64,000 nucleotides of DNA, taken from positions 3,923,001-3,987,000 of the forward strand of contig JAITYX010000058.1 of assembly GCA_021018815.1 (NCBI GenBank). Reading direction: 5' to 3'. The notes beneath the pieces are model-generated. The model saw only the letters and a program-made list of their open reading frames with translations. It was not told where the DNA came from and did no database searches. Below are positions 1 through 11,677 of this stretch, piece by piece. The stretch's first letter is position 1. Each line of letters starts with the position of its first letter. Both the position numbers and the translations under genes were made by a program. This stretch comes from Talinum fruticosum. Lineage: Eukaryota > Streptophyta > Magnoliopsida > Caryophyllales > Talinaceae.

Positions 1-1835
1 TTTATTTTATTAAAAACCTGCAGTAATTAAATTCAAGAATTAAATCTGAAAAAATATCAAATTAATTCCAAAAATTCTAAAATTTAATCACAGCAAACTA
101 GGACTCTATCTAAACCCTAAAAGAAAATAAAATAAGAAAAATAACAAAAGAAACTATTTTAAAACTAATTTCTAACAAACTGACTCAAAAATAATAAACA
201 CTAACAGAAAATTAATTCTGAAAATTAAAATATATAAAGACTCAAAATTAAATTAAAATAAAATTACTAAAACTAACCTAAAATACTGATCTTTAGGGGG
301 TAACGAAATTAATAATAAAAGACTATATATTTATAAATAAAAACCGACAAACTAAAGAAAATAACTAAAAAGCAAACAAATAATTATCAAAGATAGCAAA
401 TTTATAAAAACACTTAGTATAATCTGTATCCACCATGCAAATTATTATTTATCATTAACACACAAATTGATCTACCCATGAGCTAAACTGTAGAAGACAA
501 CCACTAGCGGATCTTCCCCGTTTTTCCTTAGTTATTAGTTTACTTAGGCCTAGCCCTAATATAAACCCTACTAATATTGATAACCCTAGCACTAGCACTA
601 GAATTTAATCAAATCAGAGCATTAAGTATTAGAAAACATCATCTAGCACCTAATAACCAATCTACTAGCAAATTGATTTAAGAACGATCTATGATAATTT
701 CCTAATTAAAAGAGATGGGTATGAGCCATCCATGATTAACTAGGGTGATACTTATGTCTAAAAGATCAAGCAATTACGTACTTAAACCCTCTAAACTATC
801 ACATGAATTTATATAAAACTAAATAGCGTGCACTCTAATTAATTAGACATAAATTCATAAACATTAAACACAAATTATCATAGAATCATGGATCAAATCA
901 ATAAGACAATAAAAATCAAAACTTTGTTTCAAAATAAGTAATTTAACATGGCTTCAATGAGATTATACTAAGTATAAAAAAACTACTCAAACATAATATA
1001 ATTTAAAATACGTAAACTAAATAAAAATATCATCTTTAATATTAAACTAACAATAAAAATAAAGTCTTTAAAATAAAAATTACAATAATAATAATACCAT
1101 AATAATCCTTGACATTGTGATGATCAAGAAGGTCATGATGGAGAGTTGATGATGATGATGAAAGAGGAAGAAAGTAAGATGGTGATGAGCTATTATGATG
1201 ATTGTGGGTAAGAAAAGGGTTGGCAGTAGAGATTAAAAACAAGCGGGAGGTGGCGAAAGTGGGGAAGGTGAAGGCTTTGATGATGATAATTAGCGTGGAA
1301 TGATTATGGCCGTGAGATAGGTGATGGGCAGCAAGGGAGCTAAGTGGGCGGCTGGGTGATGGCGTACGTTGATGGGCAGCGTAAGAAGGAGCAGCGAAGG
1401 GATGTTGTGGCAGCGGCCAGCCAAGCCGTGGTGGCTGGCGTGGACAGCAAAGGCAAGAGGTGGTGATTGTTTGTGGGTCTCGGTCCCCTCTCCATGATGG
1501 TAATAAGTAGTATATATAGGGTGAAAGAGTTAGGGTTTATTTCTCTTTCTTCTCTTCTAAGTTTCCCTTTTCTATTCCACTTAGGATTTCCTAAAATATA
1601 ATATCCTAAAATAAATATTTTATTACATATTATATTTATGGACCGACTTCATATATTTTCTTGGATGCTTGTCGGTAGCTACAAATCCACTTTTAACGAC
1701 TTTTCTTCTCTTCCCCACTTTATTCGATAATTACCTATAAATAGACAAAATAGAATAAATTAGATAAAATAAACTATATAATATAAACTAAATAACTACT
1801 AAAAATACGTATAAAATACGACTTAACAGGAATAT
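1..1835. other. AT-rich stretch, no gene recognised
   Basis: I see no conserved coding sequence here. The first 1.0 kb is strongly A+T-rich. 1090-1480 is purine-rich with GATGATGATG-type runs and GGTGATGGGCAGC-like words. A TATATATA stretch near 1512 is followed by pyrimidine-rich sequence. The general look (AT-rich, a GC-richer block, a TATA-like site) resembles a decayed gypsy-type LTR read on the minus strand, but I found no matching termini or target duplication. Short open frames such as 1042-1242 are low-complexity and not credible genes. Confidence 0.4.
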
Positions 1836-2690
1836 TTACCTTTCTTGTCTTTCTAGTAGAACTTCGCTTTGGCTTTTTCTACCACTTTTTGTATTTCATC
1901 ATCTTCTTAAAGCCTCGGGCTATAAGTACCATGGGATCTTCTTCATAATCCGAGGAGCTCGGTCTTTGACGTCTTTCTTCGAGGCCGTGAGTGCAGTGTT
2001 TCTTTTGGTGTTGACCTCAAGTTCCTCTTCTTCTAGGTGCAGCTCATGAGTGAATAACTTGCCAATGAGCTCATCTAGCTTCAACTTAGACAGATCTTGA
2101 GCTTCCTCTATTGTTATCACCTTAGGACCCCATCCTCTCTTGGGTAGACTCCTTAGGATATTTGTCACAACTTCTTGATGAGTCATCTTCTTACCCATAA
2201 ACTTGAGATTGTTGACAATCTCGGTTAAGTAAATGCACATGTATGTGATGTTCTCATCGAGGCTACATTTTGAACATCTCATACTTGTGGAGGAACCGAC
2301 TTATCTTTTCTTGCTTCACTTGGTTGGTTCGTTCATAAGTGTTTACCAGTGTATCACATACTTCTTTTGCTATGTCACATGTAGACACTCTATTGTATTC
2401 TTCCGAATTGATTGTGTACATTAGAGTGTTTATGGCCTTGAAGTTCTTCATGTACTTCTCATTCTCTTCAGTGGTGAACTCGGACTTCACCTTGGGTACA
2501 GTGTGTTGCTCCTTCTATCTTCATGGGAGTGTAGTTGCAATTGCAGATGATGTTCCATATCTCCTCATCATAGTCGTGGATGAAGCACTCCATCATCTTC
2601 TTCTAGTGTGCGAAGTTTGAACCTTTAAATTTGGGTGGTCCGCGAACGATCTTCCTTCATCGAACTCTCCATTGTTCCGAGCCTTCGATC
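1836..2690 (-). pseudogene. gag: Copia gag fragment (UBN2 domain), start codon lost
   Basis: The minus strand encodes the middle of a plant Copia gag polyprotein, the nucleocapsid precursor that packages element RNA. Recognisable pieces in order are a block around TCDIAKEVCDTLVNTYE, the ENITYMCIYLTEIVNNLKF helix region, the MTHQEVVTNILRSLPKRG motif and the IEEAQDLSKLKLDELIGKL segment typical of PF14223 (UBN2). It is split over at least two frames (2490-2263 and 2282-1920). The ATG of the MA(R/H)NNGEFD start seen in copies 1 and 5 is replaced here (GAGCCTT where GAGCCAT is expected, near 2683). The CCHC knuckle lies beyond the left break and is absent. Confidence 0.8.
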
Positions 2691-2729
2691 TTTAGACCTT
2701 CGATTTGTTAGATCCTTTGAGAAGGCTAC

Positions 2730-2741
2730 GCTCCGATACCA
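2730..2741 (-). other. primer-binding site, initiator-Met tRNA type
   Basis: The plus strand reads GCTCCGATACCA, the complement of TGGTATCGGAGC. This differs by one base from the usual plant Copia PBS TGGTATCAGAGC. It sits 2 bp inside the LTR edge at 2744, which fixes that edge and the minus orientation. Confidence 0.8.
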
Positions 2742-2743
2742 AT

Positions 2744-3409
2744 TGAAGGTTTGCTCTTCGAGAGGTTGAGTCACCCTAGAGGGGAGTGAATAGGGTGATG
2801 GAAGATTTTTGCGGATTGACAAAGTAAACCGCACAATAAAGACTTAGAAAACAATTTTGAGTATAGATTGGAATAAAAAATAGACAAGACAAAGAAATTA
2901 CGTGTAAACCATCCTAGGGAAGAAAACCACGGATAGTGCTAATCCAAACGCTAAGTCAAATCTACTATTTTGATTTCACAAAATACAAGGACGGACTCCT
3001 TATGGAATTGTTCCCTTGGAAAATTCAATTACAAGTTTTTCTTAGACTCAAAAATTCCATTATTTGATCTAGTACTTCCTAACCGAGATATGCTTTACAG
3101 CTAAGGAACAACCGAGCTAAGTTAACCCTTATAGCTCGATCAAGGGACTTATCAAAGAATTCAAAATGTAAGAATGATTACACGACCTTTTCTTTACAAC
3201 TTAGAAAGTAAGTACTTAAGAAGTAAAGTTATAAAAGTTAGAAAATTGAGTTAGAGTAGATTATGTTCGGTTCCAACAATCTTCAAGTCTTGTAGAAAAG
3301 CATCTATTTATACTCGGTAAGGCGGAGTAGGCGTTGAGACCGATTCGGACTTGAGAGCTTCACTAGCCGTTGTAACAGCTTAGTCCGATTCACTTCCAAA
3401 AGGATTCGT
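2744..3409 (-). repeat. partial 5' LTR of Copia copy 2
   Basis: It begins TGAAGGTTTGCTC, the same edge as at 57753 and 58300. It carries TATTTATA at 3305-3312 (TATAAATA on the minus strand), the LTR promoter, followed by ATCTTCAAGTCTTG, which is conserved in all copies. About 670 bp of the roughly 1.5-kb LTR remain; the U3 part is cut off near 3409. Confidence 0.75.
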
Positions 3410-5330
3410 CATTAATACAAAAACCACTTTTAACGACGGGTCTTTAACAACGGTGGAAAGGATAAAGCTGTCATGAAAAATGGACTAGTGGCATTTTCAT
3501 ATAAAATGACGTTTTTAATGTATATATGACTACGAGTACAACATAAAACGAGTTGTTTAAAGTTTTTACTAAACCTTAGACTACGGTTCTTTCACTCAAC
3601 CGTTGTCATAGTTACATCTATGACGACGGTTCGTAAAAGAATCGTAGTCTCGAAACTTTAGACGACTTGTTCTTGGTAGTGAACCCTAGTCTAAAGTTCC
3701 GTATAAAAAACCCTCGGCGCTTGCTTTTTCACTCGCAGTCCCACACTCATTCTCTCTACGATTTATGATTATGGTTGCACCCCCACCCCACTCACACTCT
3801 CCGCATTTACAGCTTTGGCTACACCACTCTTTCGCCGACTTCTCTTTCCGACCTCAATCTCTCCGCGTGGCTGCACCTCTCTCGCCTACCTTACTCTCTT
3901 TGCGTGGCTACACCTTTCTCGTTGACTTCTCTTTCCGGGCACCACCAAGTTTGTCTCTTTCTCTTCATCTTTAGAAATTTGGCCCTGAATTCCATTACGG
4001 GTTTTTAATTCTGTTCTTGTTTGGCTTCTCATTTTCGGCATTTTCAAGAAACTCGAAAGTGTAGATAACGCTTTGTAATTTCGGATCTAAATTCGAAAGT
4101 GTAATTTAGGAGTGTTATTTAGCGGTGTTTTATAGAAAATTTGCAGATTAATCTTATAATTGATGAATAGGAATGGATAGAATATGAAAATAAGAATAGA
4201 GGGAAAAAAAAAGCAAAAATTGAGGAACCGGGGTTGGTTGCACGGTCAGCCCGTGTTCGCTGCTGCCTAACACAACCTCTATGTTTCCGTTAGAAAATTG
4301 TTGTACATGTTTATTTATCTAGATTTGTATAATTGCTTACAATATAAAATTAATTCATCCAAAAGTACAAAAAAATCGAGGGGCGAACTATGATCAATAA
4401 GGACAGAGTTGGTCCAAAGTAGAGACGATCCAACCCTCTTTAGACGGGTTGATTTTGATAAGCACGGAAATGTTGTAAGTGGATAATAAAGCTCCCTTTA
4501 TGAGCTATGTTAGTGTCGCAAGCCGCACATATGTGAACATAAATTACATAAAATGGAACAATGTCCCCGATTCCATTAAGGACAACTCTGTGGAACAATA
4601 TTCGAGTTAATGCTCTACATCTCAACTTCGTATTGCAACTTATTGTAAATGGTTAATTTATATATGTACTAAAGCATATCGTTCTTGTGTTTCGAAAACG
4701 TTTAACTAGAACGTTAATGAATTTGATATCCCCTTTGTGAAACATAAGACCCTAATGTCGGCGACGTAAAAGTTTAGAGACTTCAAATCTCGCATTGCCG
4801 CTATATGGGTCTATGAAATAAAATAGATAAAACAATAAGGTAGAATCTAGGAGGTCTACAATTGTATCACCGAGGAGGACTGGAGATTGTTTAAATCACA
4901 TGTCACCTCTCAGGAGTATATGGTAATTTATCATCCTCATTTGATAAATTTGTTTCGATTTAAGTCTTATGCATTTATATTTTCGTTGTCTTAATTACAT
5001 ACGCAGGCAATAGGTGAAGCCAACTGGAAGAGAATTAAGAGCAATGCGTACACTCATGGGATGGGGGATAGGCGAAGTTGGAGGAGAGGTTGTACAAGCA
5101 AAAGCTTAAGTAACTTCAAACCACACCTAGTGAAGGTTCCACCATAGATATTTTACAGCTTGTTATCGATAGGGACGAGCTGTGGGTCAATGGAAGAAAG
5201 AAGAAAGATGGAGCCTTCACTACGGCCGATGCATACCCTCAAGTGGCTCACACTAAGTTTCCAAAAAGAAAAAAACATACTTGGGTTATGCTCACATGCT
5301 AGCCATTTGATTACTGAAATTCTAGCTTAG
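3410..5330 (+). mobile_element. CACTA-like relic inserted in the copy 2 LTR
   Basis: At 3410 the LTR similarity ends and CATTAATACAAAAACC begins, a plausible decayed CACTA terminus (compare CACTACTACAAAACTG at 9811). It is followed by repeated ACGACGG/CCGTTGTCATAG-like subterminal words to about 3650. A TATA-like GTATAAAAAACC lies near 3702, and pyrimidine-rich, leader-like DNA runs from 3720 to 4010. An ORF1-type CACTA pseudogene follows. I could not find the right terminus, because later DUF4283-related sequence starts near 5333. Element identity rests on the pseudogene; the boundary is tentative. Confidence 0.45.
4830..5301 (+). pseudogene. TNP1/TNPA-like CACTA ORF1 fragment (PF03004-like), two exons
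   Basis: The exon before 4922 reads EEDWRLFKSHVTSQEYM. An 84-bp intron with GT...AG borders (4923-5006) joins in frame to AIGEANWKRIKSNAYTHGMG. One frameshift later the frame continues as KLEERLYKQKLK, stop, LQTTPSEGSTIDILQLVIDR and then DELWVNGRKKKDGAF. This order (DW-F box, NAY-H-GMG box, KLEE helix, ELW...KKDG box) is that of the plant Ptta/En/Spm ORF1 family, which binds subterminal repeats and helps the transposase. One frameshift and an internal TAA make it a pseudogene. It is not closely similar to the TNPA-like gene at 26421-31093, so it comes from a different CACTA lineage. Confidence 0.65.
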
Positions 5331-5332
5331 CT

Positions 5333-7678
5333 CGCATCACTTAAACCCCTACAAATTCTAAGTACAAACCTTCATGTCCTTATTGGAGACTATTTTTGGG
5401 CGGCCTCCAAGAACCCTTTGTCATAATTTGCTACTTGTGGTTCCGTTGCCATTGCTCCTTCTCTAATCACTAGATGTTTTCCTCTTCCCTCTCCACAACT
5501 TAGAATTACTTCCCATTCATTCATTCGCCTCTTTTTAACATCAATCCCGATCCCTTCCAATGCTACTTCTAATTCTCAATTGATCTCCTTATCCTCGCCA
5601 ATCTACTCTTATATTGCACTACTAAATTCCAGTAGACAAATAGCCTTCCTTTTTGTCATTCCTTTTGAAAATTTCTTCAATAGCTCACCTTTACTCTTTG
5701 TATTATTAACTTATCAAGGCTCATGTTCTTTGTCTGTTGAGTCTATTCCTCTCCCTTGATATAATATGAGTTGCCACATAAATTTCTAATTGAGTGACTA
5801 TGACTTGTTTATTCTCCAAGAAAAAAATTTGCCCTACTCGAGGAATATACCTTATACTCTCCCCGGATCCGGCTATTGTGCCCTTTCGACTATTGGAGGC
5901 CAATTATCCTCTTCGAAAGCAATTGAAGAGATATTATTCAGAGTCTGCTCGAGGGTTTGCCTTCATTTTCATATCCCTTGACGGAGGATCCTTACTGGAG
6001 TTGTCTTCCAATATAGTACCGCAGAGTAGTGGATTTGGCTTATGAATTCTTGGACCAGGAATGGATGAGTATAAAAGGGGTTGGGTTGTACCTATGAGTT
6101 AGCATGGGTATTTATGGCCAGATGGGCTAGAAAAGAGAAGGATGACCCTTCACACCGAGTTTATAAAATCATTAAATGCTATTAAGTGGGTGTCTCTTGT
6201 GACTGGGGAAACCCGAAATCTTGCGTAATTAATATTGGAGCCTAAGTTGTGGATCGACTCCGGGGACAGTATATCTCTTAAAGATAGGGAAAGAGAAGTC
6301 CCATGATATGGAGAGGGGATCATCTTTGATGTTTGTGGTACAATAGAAAACAAGTTCAAATTGGGTCGGTTCACAATAGGTTGGAATATAATATGAGCGA
6401 CTTCTTGGGTTGGGCCAATTTTGCGAAAAAGTCCCAAGTGGTGGTCCTGTAGTAATTAAATTCCCTAGTTCCCCAAATCCACGTCCATTGTTACTCCCTT
6501 ATTGAATGCCACAACTTCAATTTGTACTTACCCATGAACTTCCGATTAACTCAGCTAGTTAGAGAGCGGTTTGGATATGTGGTTCCGGGGCCACTTGTGA
6601 TGATTGAATAGGCCCCTTTTCAACTATCTCCATTGACCTTTTAACCTCTTGTCCTGGGACCCTAAAGAGATTAATTCTTCATGTTGTTGTGAATCTTCCT
6701 GCAGACGTTGCACCATGTTTTACTTGATACTTTCCTCTGCTAGTAGGGCTTCATATACTTCGCCAAGATGACATCTATCCCCTATCAGCACTAAAGCTCC
6801 CATTCTTCCCGTAACAAACTCGATACCTATCCTTCTTCCTTCATAAACTCGGACCAATAAGAACTATCTCGAACTAAACCAAAGATTAATAATTGTTCCC
6901 AAAGGACTTAGTTAAAAAACGATTAACCGGGTGGAAAAAACACGAATACTAGTGAAAATTTTCTCCCCTTATTTTTCAACCAATCATTAACTTATCAAGC
7001 TCTTTTTAGATAATGGTCGATCCTCTTATGTAAATAGAGCTCTTGTGTCCTACTAGACTACACCTAGTACATATTGTAAACAATTGCTCATATCTAAAGT
7101 AAGCCCATAATGCTTCCTCCCTGTTGTCTTCCAAGAAAATTCCTTGGAATGAGTGGTTCTCTCAAGTTAACTTTAACTTTGATTCTCATGTTGGGACTTT
7201 CACTATCAATTCACTACTGAAAACCTAGATCAATGACCTCATTAAACACCCCTCCCAACCCTAAGATCACTTCGGAGGTTCTATAGTGAAAAGGGACTCT
7301 CTCTAATTGCACACACAATCCTACCCTATCAAAAGTAAGACTTTGTGGGCAAGGGTCTAATATGTAGGGCTTAAGCACAAGTAGTGATCCTTGTAAACTA
7401 TCATGTTCCATCAATACTAGATCATCTCTATCTTCGGGATTAATATAGTGCAATAGAAAAGCCTCACCAAAAGAAGAGACTTGAATCTTGCCTCTAGTTA
7501 TCCAAGCTATATCTATAACTTGTTGAATCTCCTCCGATTTCTACAACTTGAAGTCAAAGAACTTCCCTAACACTTCTAGATCCCACCATCTTTCAACTTC
7601 TTCTGTAGAGTCCATAATAGAAATAAGTGTTGAAGTTATAGGATAGAAGAAGTTTTGAGAACTACTAGTGATTTTCAT
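5333..7678 (-). pseudogene. DUF4283/CCHC protein (LINE-ORF1-like), broken
   Basis: The minus strand starts at ATG 7678 (MKITSSSQNFF) or the internal MDSTEEVERWW at 7615. After one stop it encodes IAWITRGKIQVSSFGEAF, then LVLKPYILDPCPQ and VGLCVQLERVPFHYR, the DUF4283 fold found in plant LINE ORF1 and related gag-like proteins. This is followed near 7080-6980 by YFRYEQLFTICTRCSLVGHK, a zf-CCHC_4 knuckle remnant (C-x2-C-x4-H). The remaining C-terminal part (6440 to 5333) is low in conserved motifs; its tail is repeated at 8384-9010. DUF4283 proteins bind nucleic acid and usually precede an endonuclease/reverse transcriptase ORF, and none is present. Several stops and frameshifts make it non-functional. 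Confidence 0.65.
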
Positions 7679-8383
7679 GGTGAAGAGAGACTTGAGAAGT
7701 GAATGACAAAGATAAAGGAAAATGTGATAGAAAGAAAAACGTGAAGATTGCTATAAAAGGGTAGCAAACCAAAAGCATTTGCTAGGGTCCACCAAAAAGT
7801 TCTTGAATTTCAGTACTTGTGACGAATATCTTCAATGATAAGGTGGTTGACTCCGGACGGGTAGTTTAGCATTGAAACGTAAGGTAAATTATCACCGTTT
7901 ATACCTCTCCTAATGTTGTAATTACTCTTCACCCACCTTCCCAACTTCTCTTATCTCGTGGAAGACTTGCTAAATTGGAATGAGTTTAAGACTCACACTA
8001 TCTAGATAGCTTGCATTAAACTACACCAATTCATCCACTTCAATAACTCTGTGGGCTTAATGTGATTGTCCCGATTTTCCATTTCAATCGACAAATGACA
8101 AAGTTGACAGAGAACAAGATTGTGAAGTAAAGGCTCATCTCTTACCCCACCTTAATTGAGAATTTGTTTTTTCCAGGAACGATTGAATGATAATAAAATG
8201 GTAGCTTTTGTTCTTCAACATGGACAAAGTTGTTGTCTCTTACTTTCAAAATGATTGAGATATTCTCTCTCTACTTTCTCACACTAAGAGAGTTTTCCTA
8301 GTTTGATCGTTGCTTGTGTTGTAATTCCTCCATCATTATATGGCTCATTACTTTTCTCTTTCTCTCTCATCAATTGAGGTAGG

Positions 8384-9010
8384 CATCACCTAAACCCCTA
8401 CAAATTCAAAGTACAAACCTTCATATCCTTGTTGGAGACTCTTTTAGGCGAGTCTCGAGACCCCTTTGTCAAAATTTGGTACTTGTGGTTCTATTGCCAT
8501 TGCTCCTTCCCTAATCTCTAGGTGTTTTCCTCTTCCTTCTCCACAGCTTGGACTTGCTTCCTCCCAATGCTACTTCAAGTTCTGAATTGATCTCCTCTTC
8601 CTCGCCAATCTACTCCCTAGTTGCACTCGCCAAATTCCGAGTAGACAAATAGCCTTCCTTTTGGTCGTTCCTTCTATAACTTCCTTGAATAGTTCGTCCT
8701 TTACTCTCTGCACTTTGAACTTATCAAGGCTCTTGCTCTTTGCTCCGAGTCTCTATTCCTCCCTCTTGATATAATATGAGTTTTCCACAGAAATTTCTAA
8801 TTGAGTAACTCGTGACTTGTTTATTCTCTAAAAAAAATATGCCCTATTGAGGAACATACCTTATACTCTCCCCCACATCTAGTTGTTGTGCCCTTTTGAC
8901 TATTGGAGGCTAAGTAAATATGCTAGTTGCTCCATTACTAGAGTTGTTGTCTAATATAGTACTGAGGTAGTGGATTTGGCTTGTGAATTCCGATGAGGAG
9001 AATCTAGATC
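8384..9010 (-). pseudogene. second copy of the DUF4283-gene tail
   Basis: This block repeats 5333 to about 6045 in the same orientation. Shared words include CCTAAACCCCTACAAATTC, CATTGCTCCTTC, ATATAATATGAGTT and TAGTGGATTTGGCTT. It has an internal deletion of roughly 80-100 bp relative to the first copy. It probably represents the 3' part of a tandem upstream copy of the DUF4283 gene whose 5' part has decayed. No open frame of note remains. Confidence 0.55.
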
Positions 9011-9810
9011 GATGACTCTACAAAAAAATGAAGCAATTAGCACATTTACTAAGAGTTCATTAACTTAGCACTTTCACTAACTAAGACTCACCCGAAAAGT
9101 TCGAAGGTCTTCCTAGTAAACAAATCCTTAAAACCTTTAAGGGAAAGTTGGAGGTTGATGGACATAAGTCTAGATTGTTCTCGGTCATACTACAAAATTC
9201 ATTATGTTAGTGAGACTCTTTTAGCATACACCTAAAAGTAAAAAAGTAGAATACTCATACCCCTTTCCAATTCTTTGGAAGTGGGTGCCCCACGCACTCA
9301 TCTTTAGGTATTTCGAGAATTATGACATAGCGTGTATTCCCTGGGTTGGGACACATCAACATCAAGGCTCGAGATATAGATGTCCTCGGGAGAAGCTACA
9401 AAAGATGAAGCTAATTTCCATATAAGAAATTTAACTACACAAAAGATAGGAGGAGAAGACTCACTAGTCGGGTCATAATTCACCCTAAATGTTGAGCATA
9501 AGATGAATGCATGTTTAGGAACTAGGTATAGAGATACTCGGTAGTTATTTCTTCATGTTCCTCTTGACTAATGGAGCGAGAACTAAAACATTATTTGTGG
9601 TGGATCATGGGAACAAATGGTGGCCACGTGTTGTAGCGGATTTATAGTGTGACTAGCTCGCGAAGGTACTAACAAAATCCAAAAGGACCCTCAAACAAGA
9701 CCCTCCTCTCGCTCAATTCCTGCGCTACACGTAAGCTTGAAGGGAGTTGAATTTGAGTCTAAGGCTGGAAGTTGGCCTGCACATAGAGGACCCATAAAAA
9801 GACAAGCCAA
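9011..9810. other. no gene recognised; left flank of the CACTA element
   Basis: Unassigned sequence between the DUF4283 repeat and the CACTA terminus. It ends in CAA (9808-9810), the left copy of the CACTA target-site duplication. Confidence 0.5.
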
Positions 9811-10165
9811 CACTACTACAAAACTGTTAATTAGCGACGGAAACACTTCAGTCGCCAAATAACGACGAAATCAATGACGAAACCGACAAAAAGTAGCAAG
9901 TGTTTCAAAAGGCGATAGACTTAGCGACGAAAATCCGTTTTCGTTATTATTTCCAAAACAACAACGGATTATTCCATCGCCGACAGGAACAACGACGGAT
10001 TATTCCATCACTAATCCATAGCTAACTACATAAAAATTTTCAGATCTAGCACAAACAAAAAAATATAATAAAATAAATTTTACGATTAGCTGACAGAATT
10101 TTCCATCATTAGTCCATCACTAACTAAAAATTGAGGTTAGAGATGGATCGACGACGAACTATTCC
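9811..10165 (+). repeat. left subterminal repeat array of the CACTA element
   Basis: After the terminus come many variants of AGCGACGGA / AACGACGGATTATTCCATC in both orientations. In En/Spm such repeats are bound by TNPA and bring the ends together. The same words recur at 31420-31810, so the two ends belong to one element. Confidence 0.85.
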
Positions 10166-10449
10166 GTTGCTAACCTCATATATGTTTTGGATTTGGCCTT
10201 TGGGCCACACCAAGAGAAGAGAAGCCGAGGAGAGAGAGACGAGTGCGATAGTGAGTGAGGGAGAGACCCAACCGCCAGCCATCCACTACCACGACCGTCC
10301 GCCGCTACTGCCGGTGTGCTGCCCTTCTATCCGTGAAGTTTGGCCGGAGGTAACAAGGAAGGTGGAGGAGAGAGTTGCTGTTGTCGCCGGTCGTGCCGTT
10401 ACCGGTTCCACCGCCGCTTAACAAGTGTTTCAAGGTAGTGTTTCAAGGT
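10166..10449 (+). promoter_or_regulatory. GC-rich first (untranslated) exon region of the CACTA transposase gene
   Basis: The sequence changes abruptly from AT-rich to GC-rich, with many CpGs, and shows AGAGAAGAGAAGCCGAGGAG and CGCCGGTCG-like words. No conserved protein is encoded: the 96-codon open frame at 10131-10421 looks like nothing known. GC-rich leader exons are common in CACTA elements. It ends in two tandem 13-bp units AGTGTTTCAAGGT (10424-10436 and 10437-10449), each creating a candidate splice donor AAG|GTAGTG. AT-rich, intron-like DNA follows to about 11080. Confidence 0.5.
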
Positions 10450-11085
10450 AGTGTTTTCTTCATTGTTGTTGGATATATGGTTTTGAATAATTTAGTATAA
10501 AGTTGATGATTTTATATAATTTGATGCAAATTAATGTTCTTTGTCAATGAATTTCAAATAAAACATGTGCAATTATGTGATTTATGTATATATGTTGTGT
10601 TGTTGAAAGTATGTGAGGTTAGATTTGTTGAAAGAAATTGTTGAAGTTAAAATAAATGTTGTTTGTGATTTATGTGCAATTGTTTGTGGTTTATTTATAA
10701 ATTTATTGAACTTTTTACAATTTATCAATATATAGTGGTTAATTGTGTGAAAGTAGAAATAAAATTATTGTTATAAATTTTGAAATAATTTTATAAATTA
10801 TATTTGTGTGTGAGTTAATTTATACTAATTAGGTAGAAATAATGTAATAAATTTTATTTGTGTGAGTTCATTTATACTAATTAGGTATGGTAACTTTAAT
10901 GATGAAATTAATAATGAAGACTAAAATATAGAAATTAAAGAAATTTATGTATAAGAAAACTATATGTTCAATGCATAATGATTATATATTATCTTCATTA
11001 GACTAAAGAAAGGTAATCATAACATCTCCATGTATTGATTAATTACTAATAATTGAATAAATTGTTAAATGTCAATCGAATATAT

Positions 11086-11677
11086 ATGGACGGGCCTACG
11101 CATCGTATATGGATGTATCGTAGACAAGAGTTTTTAGAAGGGGTTGAGGAGTTTGATGCACATGCTAGAAGTCAATCAAAATTTGTACATAATGAAGAAT
11201 ATAGGTGTCCATGTCGCAAATGCAAAAATCGAAGTACAACGATCCCAAAGAAGTTAAGTTACACCTTTATCAATATGGTTTTCTTCCAAACTATTGCTAT
11301 TGGACAAGTCATGAAGAAATAGATCCTTATTTATATGAGGATAGTGGTATGACTTCTAACATATACAACGATGAAAGTGGCTCCAATTATATGAACTACG
11401 GTGATGTAGAATCAAATGCCGACCATATGAATGATATAGTCACGGATGCCATGATGTCAAATCAAGGCTCTACAAGTGAGCCTCCAAATACCAATGCCTA
11501 ATCTTTCTTTAATATGGTTGAGCCTGCACAACAACCTTTGTGGGAAGGAAGTGAAACTCACACTAAGTTGCCTACAATCGTTAGGCTGTTGAGCATCATG
11601 TTCGATTACAACATGCCTCAAAATTGCTTTAATGAGATTCCACAACTTATGAAGGAGATTTGTCCCCCGATGACCAG
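11086..11677 (+). pseudogene. CACTA transposase (TNP2-like), N-terminal part before the Copia insertion
   Basis: The start MDGPTHRIWMYRRQEFLEGV at 11086 matches the transposase-associated domain (PF13963) that opens most plant TNP2-type transposases, with the zinc-binding YRCPCRKCKN motif and then KLHLYQYGFLPNYCYWTSH after a frameshift near 11240. A linker rich in Asn, Asp and Ser leads to EGSETHTKLPTIVRLLSIMF and QNCFNEIPQLMKEICPP, where the Copia LTR interrupts the gene at 11678. The protein resumes at 23074. A premature TAA at about 11500 and at least two frameshifts are present. Confidence 0.85.

Larger units (their letters stand above)
1836..3409 (-). mobile_element. Sirevirus-type Copia remnant (copy 2)
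   Basis: Reading leftwards this is the start of a Copia element: part of the 5' LTR (3409 to 2744), a primer-binding site (2741 to 2730) and the gag gene (about 2690 to 1836). The rest of gag and all of pol are missing. The sequence parallels copy 5 (57753 down to 56850) in order and wording. The left edge abuts unrelated AT-rich DNA. The right edge stops inside the LTR where a CACTA-like terminus begins. Confidence 0.8.

Noticed and set aside
3765..4008. Pro/Ser/Leu-rich frames that look like a secreted protein start
   Set aside because: Overlapping frames in pyrimidine-rich repeated words; behaves as a 5' leader, with no conserved continuation.
10131..10421. 96-codon frame in GC-rich DNA as a possible host gene
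   Set aside because: It starts inside the CACTA subterminal array, has no recognisable domain and fits an untranslated leader exon better.
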